From assembly GCA_963921825.1 (NCBI GenBank), contig OY997589.1, positions 45,332,638-45,396,637 on the forward strand: 64,000 nt of DNA, in the 5' to 3' direction. Below, piece by piece: positions 58,001-64,000 of this stretch. Under the pieces are notes generated by a model. The model saw only the letters and a program-made list of their open reading frames with translations. It did not search any database and was not told the origin of the DNA. Position numbers and translations under genes: made by a program. Source of the DNA: Erodium maritimum. Taxonomy: Eukaryota > Streptophyta > Magnoliopsida > Geraniales > Geraniaceae. The stretch's first letter is position 1. The number at the start of each line of letters is the position of its first letter.

Positions 58001-58475
58001 TGCGCCTGGGGGCAGGATCGATCATATATGCCATGACATGTATGAGACCAGACGTCTCGTAAGCCTTATGTTGTACCAGTAGACATCATTCTAACCCGGG
58101 GGAAAGATGATGCTGAACTAGTCGTCGAAGGATGAGTAGACGCTAGTTTTCCAAGACAAATCCAGATGACTTTAGAAGTCAATCAGGATATGTGTTTACG
58201 CTGAATGGCAGAGCTTTAGCTGGGAAAGCGTAAAGCAAGATACCATTGCCGAATCTACGACAGAGGCCAAGTACATGGATGCTGCAGAGGCAGCTAAGGA
58301 GGCTATGTGGATTTGGAAATTCATGGCAGGGCTGGGTGTAATTAAAAACCCATCCAGTCCGGTGAATCCATTTTGCGACAACACAAGGGCCATTGCGCAA
58401 ACTAAAAGCCTAGATCGCATAATAAATCCAAACATGTACTGCGGCGTATCCACCTCATCAGATAAATACTGAACT
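55097..58475 (+). pseudogene. Decayed copia gag-pol of element 4
   Basis: Parts seen in order: gag start (55097), CFYCQQPGHW knuckle area (about 55410), integrase with DDYSKYGYVYSVRHKS (about 56300) and the RALRLDRGGKY-like block, RT with VDVKTAFLNGN (57455 on) and RNase H with EAKYMDAAEAAKEAMWIWKF (about 58270). It is a fossil, with no complete polyprotein. Confidence 0.85.
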
Positions 58476-58623
58476 GAGGTGAAGTGAAGATAACCGATAT
58501 TGCAACAGATGATAACATAGCCAACCCGTTGACTAAGGCAGTGTCACTGCCTGAACATGTTAGACATGTAAAGTCGATGGGGACATATTGGAGTTTAGAT
58601 TGGAACTAGGGCAAGTGGGAGAT

Positions 58624-59610
58624 TGTTAGTCTTAGTGCCCGTAGTTCAATCCTAAATGTCCAAATGTATATATCATCGTTAGCAATAAAATTAAAGCGTC
58701 TTTATATTACCTATGTGTTGGAGTAATATATCGATGTGTGCTCTGATCTATGCCCACCATGCGAATAGAACCATAGATCGAGATAAATCACACTCGATGG
58801 GTCCCTAGTCAACAAAGCTTCACTAGAAGCGACTAGTATGAAAGATGGCACTTTATGGCTTAGGTTCTGTTAGTCATTGGAATGGGATTCCGGAGTCTGA
58901 TCATAGATATCATGTGGGACATGATATTTGACGACCCGCCCTGAATATGTGTCATAGATTAAGTCATGAACATATTCAGTGTTGTAGCTTGTCATGTATC
59001 CTTAGACCAAGGAGTCTTTGTGATTGCCACGGGCCATGTTCCAAGAGGCCCATGAAAGGCCCATGCAACCAAGGCCCATGGAACTAATTAATCAAGTCTT
59101 GATTAATTAGTACTAAGTAAGCAAGACAAGGATTAAGGTGTTGGTGATTCACCACCTAACCCAATCTTGTCTTGCCATACTTTGTCCTATTTACACCTTA
59201 CTTGACACCATACTTGTCCCATGCCTTTAGTTGGACAAGTATGGGTTTTGTTATGTTTAAGTCATCTTTTTTCAACATAACAAACACAAGACAAGAATAG
59301 GAAACACATTTTCTCTCCCTCTTCCATGGCCATTTCGGGTTTGGCTAGTTTCCACCTCCATGTTTGTGTTCTTGAGTCCTCAAAGAGAAGAACTACGTGG
59401 CTTTGATTCCCATGTGGATACGTAGGCGTCTTGGAGACTCAAGCCAATCATTCGTTACCCGGTGTTCTTGTTTTGGTAAGAACTAGTGCTGAATTTTTCT
59501 CTTGTGAATCCATTCTTTGTTAGTTGTTTCATGGTTTTAATCGTCTCTTGGTTTTCCTTGATTTTCCGCTGCGAGTTGGTTCATCTCCAACCCTACCTCG
59601 AGACCCAACA
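58624..59610 (+). repeat. 3' LTR of copia element 4 (short form)
   Basis: Both ends are those of the family, preceded by the purine tract GGGCAAGTGGGAGAT. At 987 bp it is shorter than its partner. Confidence 0.9.
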
Positions 59611-59627
59611 ATAAGGCCCTATGCGGA

Positions 59628-61188
59628 CTACTGCGTCTCTTGAAATACAACATCGTCCACATTAATGACGATGGTACTTGGGGGTGGGCGAGTCCACTTA
59701 GCCGGCCAGACCGACGGTACAGTTTTGGGCTTCGGGGAAGCAACTTTCGCCTCCCACCAGGCCGACAGATGGGCTGTCGCCGATGAGATTACCCATAGTG
59801 CCGCCAGGGGTGTACCCCTCAATTTAAACTCATTCCTTACCTTCCAAATTTCCCACAGAATAGAGAGAACCGATGCCACCTTATCCCTGGGCCTCCTTAC
59901 CGCCAACCCCTTCCACCATTGCACAAAAGTCCCTCCTATGCCCGCGGGAATAAGGTCCCTAGCCTAAGCCCAACAAGTCTTCGCGAAACCACATTCGAGG
60001 AACAAGTGGTCAATTGTCTCCGATGCTCGTCCACAAATATCATAGATAGCTAGAATGGGGACAAACTTACTGTTGAGATTGGTAGCTACTTGTAGGGTGT
60101 CAGTTAGACTTCGCCACAAGAATATCAGGAAACGTGGGGGAGCGGAGATCGACCACTGAACAGACCATGTGACTAGCGTCGTATTATGCCTCGTCGTCTA
60201 TATCGCCGTGGCTAGAATCGAATACCTTGTTTTTGTAGTATAATGCCCAATCCGCTCAGCAGCCTGTACCACGTGTCCTTAGTTATGAGTGGCAATAGGG
60301 GAACCTGAAGAATATTATCCCGCTCCTCGGCAGAGAACACTTGACCCATCCTGGTGGCATCCCACCATAGCCTACTTAGCACTATGAGCCTCGCAACTCG
60401 AGCCCCTACTAGGGCTTGATTAGACGATGTGATCTCCGGGTTAGGCCCCACGAGCCAAGGGGTACCCTTGATGAAGGTATCCCGGCCATCCCCTATCGCT
60501 ATCCGAAGGCCACCTCATAGTAATTCCTGAGCGGACAGAATACTGGACCAGGTAAAACTCTGGTTAGCCACAACCCTCGCCTCGAGAAAACTGATCTTTG
60601 GGAAGTACCTAGCCTTAAGCACCTGCACCATCAGGGACTGAGGCCGATGGACCAGGCTCCATGCTTGCTTTCCCAAGAGAGCCTTGTTGACATCACTTAG
60701 ATGACAAAATGCCATACCTTCAGCTTCCTTTGGCATACATAGCTTGTCCTAATCCTACCAGATAATTGGTCGACCAGATTCACCCCCCCTCCCAACCAGA
60801 ATCGGGCGAGGGCCACATGTATCCAAGATATGATCTGGGTAGGTATTGTGAAGACAGACATAACATAAACAAGGAGGGAGGTAAGAACTGACCGGATCAT
60901 CACTTCCCGGTCGGCTGGTGAGAGGAGCTTTCCATCCCAGGATCTAATACGCTTAATGATCTGGTCGCCCAGGTACGCCATCGCTACATTCTTGTTTCGT
61001 CTGATCATGTTCGGGACCCCGAGATACACAGACCCCACCAAAGTCTCTGCAATATCCACTATGTGACAACATTGTTGCTTCGTGAGCGCATTTGTATTTG
61101 TACTGAAAAGAACCAAAGACTTATCCAGGTTCAGAACCTGACCCGAGAGGGTGCCAAACAACCCGAGGATACCCTTCACCGTTTTCAC
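59628..61188 (-). pseudogene. LINE C RT tail and zf-RVT region
   Basis: From 61188 leftward: LSGQVLNLDKSLVLFSTNTN, SVYLGVPNMIRRNKNVAMAY, IRSWDGKLLSPADREVMIRS, then AFCHLSDVNKALLGKQAWSL, VLKARYFPKISFLEARV and, near 59924-59640, LSILWEIWKVRNEFKLRG leading to STIVINVDDV, the start of RNase H. Frames change several times. It is the C-terminal half of an L1 ORF2. Confidence 0.85.
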
Positions 61189-64000
61189 TTTTAGTCTTAG
61201 TGCCCGTAGTTCAATCCTAAATGTCCAAATGTATATATCATCGTTAGAAATAAAATTAAAGTGGCTTTATATTACTTATGTGTTGGATTAATATATCGAT
61301 GTGTGCTCTGATCTATGCCCACAATGCGAATAGAACCATATATCGAGATAGATCACACTCGATGGGTCCCTAGTCAACAAAGCTTCAGTAGAAGCGACTA
61401 GTATGAAAGATGGCTCTTTATGGCTTACGTTCTGTTAGTCATTGGAATGGGATTCCGGAGTCTGATCATAGATATCATGTGGGACATGATATTGGACAAC
61501 CCGACATGAATATGTTCCATAGATCAATTCATGAAAATATTCATTGTCGTAGCTTGTCATGTATCCTTAGACCAAGAAGTCTTTGTGATCGCTATGCAGT
61601 AAAGAACTGAGTTTGACCTGAGCCTAACGTTGTCCGTAACAAGGCTTCCATAACGGCCATGATTGGCTTGGGGACGGACTGCATGAGTGCCACAAAAGAC
61701 AGCTAGGATTTATCCCTCATACTACGGTATGGGAAATATATCGGTTCTCGGCCGCTTGATCGAGAGTGGATGAATGAATAGCATGGCCATGCACATGATA
61801 CTGGGTATCATATATTCAGTCATCTCACATATCAAGAAATAGTGATTGAGAATAATAAGGATGACGGCTTTATGCCTTATCTCAATCAGGATATCAGAGA
61901 TAAAAGGATAATAACAGGGACGACGGAAAGGTTAGAATCGACAGGGTCGATTCGTTATGCAGTGTCAGGCAATACTAAAGTCTCGTTAGTTGCAACTTAA
62001 ACAGGATCAATTAAAATGGGATTTTACGTTGATCTATTGACATGCATAAACCTAAGGGTCACACCGGAAGATGAAACTCATTGACACATTTATGGAGAAT
62101 GGCCAAAAGGGAGTTGTGTCGGGACATGACTAAAACTTGGTTGTAGGTCATGTGCCCATAAGTGAATAGGACATTACGGATCGAGACAAGCCTTGGATTC
62201 TTGGGATTGTTCGCGTCGGATAATGTTGGACATTTACGGTATGGAAGGCTTGGAGGCGATGAGCAAATCACGGGACCTCGTTGGAAATGGCCACGGGCCA
62301 TGTTCCAAGAGGCCCATGAAAGGGCCATGCAACCAAGGCCCATGGAACTAATTAATCAAGTCTTGATTAATTAGTACTAAGTAAGCAAGACAAGGATTAA
62401 GGTGTTGGTGATTCACCACCTAACCCAATCTTGTCTTGCCATACTTTGTCCTATTTACACCGTACTTGTCACCATGCTTGTCCCATGCCTTTAGTTGGAC
62501 AAGTATGAGGTTTGTTATGTTTAAGTCATCTTTTGTCAACATAACAAACACAAGACAAGAATAGGAAACACATTTTCTCTCCCTCTCTCTCTACAATTTC
62601 GGGGTTGGCAAGCTCCCACCTCCATTTTTGTGTTCTTGAGTCATTAAAGAGAAGAACTACATGGATTTGATTCCCATGTGGATACGTAGGCGTCTTGGAG
62701 ACTCAAGCCAATCATTCGTTTCCCGGTGCTCTTGTTTTGGTAAGAACTAGTGCTGAAATTTTCTCTTGTGAATCCATTCTTTGTTAGTTGTTTCATGGCT
62801 TTAATCCTCTCTTGGTTTTCATTGATTTTCCGCTGCGAGTTGGTTCATATCCAACCCTACCTCGAGACCCAACAGTGGTATCAGAGCCGTGCAACCTTCG
62901 GGATTCACAAGACGGTGCTCAAAGTTTCGGTTTTGCTTGAAAGTTTCGTTTTTGGCATGTTGTTTTGCTAAACTGTTTGATAACATGTTTTAAATTCTTG
63001 TTTATGGGTTTAAAGTATGAAAAATGAATTTTTGAAAAGTTTTTCAAAACTTGAAATTTAAAAAAAAATAGATTTTTCGGGTCTCCGGTGCGGGACTCTC
63101 GGGGAGCCGAAACCGGGACCGAACGGGGCTCCGTTGGATGGAGCTAGGCCAAGCATGACTATTGGATGGTTGATATGCCAAGGCTAAACCGTTTTGTTGG
63201 TTATGACGAGTTTGGAATCGTCATGACGAACTCGAAGATCAAATGTTCAAAAGTTTCATTTTTGAACGGTTTCGATAAATCGAGCATCAAAATTTTTCGA
63301 AACTTGGCAATTAATTAAAACCGGAAAATCACATGATGTTTGATAACACGCTTGTTTGATAACACGATGTGTGATGTGATGTTAGCATGGTGCACATTAT
63401 AACCCCGAGCTCGTTTTAATTATTTATCGCTTATCACGGCCTGCGAGCCGTTAGAGTTAGCGTGTAATTATTCTTTCAAGGTGTGGTCGTCGAACCACTT
63501 GTTTGTAATATTTATTTATTCCCGACCTGCGAGTCGTGTATTAAATTGTATTTTTTTGCTCAAGACGAAGAAAGGGCGAAAAGGTCTTTTGGTGGCTTTT
63601 CGGCTGTTGGCGTCAGCTTGGAGTCGATGGAGCTCAAGAAGCTAGTGGGATTTAGTTTAGGGGGTTATTATGTGCACATTTATCGCTTTATGCTTGGTTT
63701 AGTTTATGCATGATTAATTCTATGTGTTGGATTAGAATTGCATGCTTAACTTTATTTACTGAGCATATCACCTCACATGCAAAGATAAAATTGGAATTTT
63801 AATCCTTGTGTGTGAGCCCTTAGAATCGTCATTACTTTGGATGTAGTTGACGGGTTCGAAGGAAGAATCACATTGGATGTAATTAGAGGAATCATTACAT
63901 TTGGAATGTAGTTGATGTGCTCATTGCATCTAGGATGTGCCAAAAGTTTTAAACACAACCGGACAAGTAAAAATGGGTCATGTCCGATACCTCCCAATTA
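61189..64000 (+). mobile_element. Copia element 5, 5' part, runs off the window
   Basis: The 5' LTR is 61189-62874 (1686 bp; its first bases read TTTTAGTC instead of TGTTAGTC). The primer site TGGTATCAGAGC is at 62876-62887, followed by the leader as in elements 1 and 4. It differs more from elements 1 and 4 than they do from each other, for example in the region before the palindrome and in the leader, so it is probably an older copy. The coding region lies beyond the edge. The left flank is TTCAC; its partner is outside the window. Confidence 0.88.
62876..62887 (+). promoter_or_regulatory. Primer binding site of copia element 5
   Basis: TGGTATCAGAGC, complementary to the 3' end of initiator tRNA-Met, one base after the LTR. 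Confidence 0.9.

Larger units (their letters stand above)
51851..59610 (+). mobile_element. Copia element 4, nested in LINE C
   Basis: A 7760-bp copy with an exact ATAAG duplication (51846-51850 and 59611-59615). The 5' LTR is 51851-53538 (1688 bp) and the 3' LTR 58624-59610 is shorter (987 bp). The primer site TGGTATCAGAGC is at 53540-53551, the leader 53552-55096, the gag-pol region about 55097-58475. Domains are as in element 1: gag start MENSANINSLSLKTIL, zinc knuckle area, integrase, RT, RNase H. The coding part is broken, again on the order of ten breaks. It looks similar in age to element 1. Confidence 0.93.
51429..61188 (-). mobile_element. LINE C (L1 type), split by copia element 4
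   Basis: A minus-strand LINE. Its 3' end is at 51429-51440, where AGCGAAAGTTGCAACTTTATT after a T run is the reverse of the 3' end signature at 27821-27844. RNase H lies at 51584-51829. The copia insertion follows (51851-59610), then zf-RVT to RT sequence at 59628-61188. The upstream part is lost to or hidden behind copia element 5. RT fragments resemble LINE A closely (LGVPNM, SWDGKLLS), so A and C are one family. Confidence 0.85.

Overview
The window looks like gene-poor nuclear DNA from a flowering plant, probably a eudicot. The evidence is a Ty1/copia family primed by initiator tRNA-Met, L1-type LINEs with a plant-style WNCRG endonuclease and RNase H tail, PIF/Harbinger elements with a separate Myb-like gene, a MULE pair with 9-bp target duplications, and a secreted glycine-rich protein gene. 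The species cannot be told from sequence alone. I recognise no rRNA, tRNA, CRISPR or bacterial-type feature.

Layout. 1-11.2 kb: a patchwork of non-coding LTR-type remnants in both orientations. It includes a 2.67-kb Ty3-type solo LTR (6642-9310) with a perfect ATATT target duplication, a diverged inverted copia solo LTR (4553-6403), a hairpin MITE and a LINE tail. 11.66-16.27 kb: a LINE on the minus strand (LINE A) bounded by a near-perfect target duplication. 16.60-17.48 kb: the one convincing host gene, a 290-residue glycine-rich secreted protein on the minus strand with a TATA box. 17.93-25.31 kb: a cluster of DNA transposons, namely a hAT-like element with an 8-bp duplication, two PIF/Harbinger elements carrying only the Myb-like gene, and two MULE-type inverted-repeat elements nested in them, the larger being a Pack-MULE candidate. 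25.3-27.8 kb: a non-coding LTR-type remnant and a LINE ORF1 fragment.

27.9-64.0 kb: dominated by one copia family whose LTR runs from TGTTAGTC to GACCCAACA and is about 1.69 kb long. Five insertions are visible, all on the plus strand: 27913-36364, a solo LTR at 39684-41370, 43540-48058, 51851-59610, and one running off the right edge from 61189. The first four have exact 5-bp target duplications (GCTTG, ATCCC, CATTG, ATAAG). They sit in or beside minus-strand LINE DNA (LINE B 42063-50738, LINE C 51429-61188) or other transposon debris. Between them, 36.6-38.7 kb holds a third Harbinger copy, which carries the transposase rather than the Myb-like gene.

How the parts relate. Nesting gives a relative order: LINEs B and C are older than the copia insertions within them, and Harbinger copies 1 and 3 are older than the MULE elements within them. 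The two LTRs of the 27.9-kb copia differ at about 24 of 1688 positions by my hand count (about 1.4%), so that insertion is young. The observations I rank highest are a Harbinger family whose two functions sit on separate elements sharing promoter and ends, a series of constant-loop hairpins in the LINE B 3' region, a long perfect palindrome kept in both diverged copia LTR types, and LINEs whose ORF1 and ORF2 parts occur on different copies.
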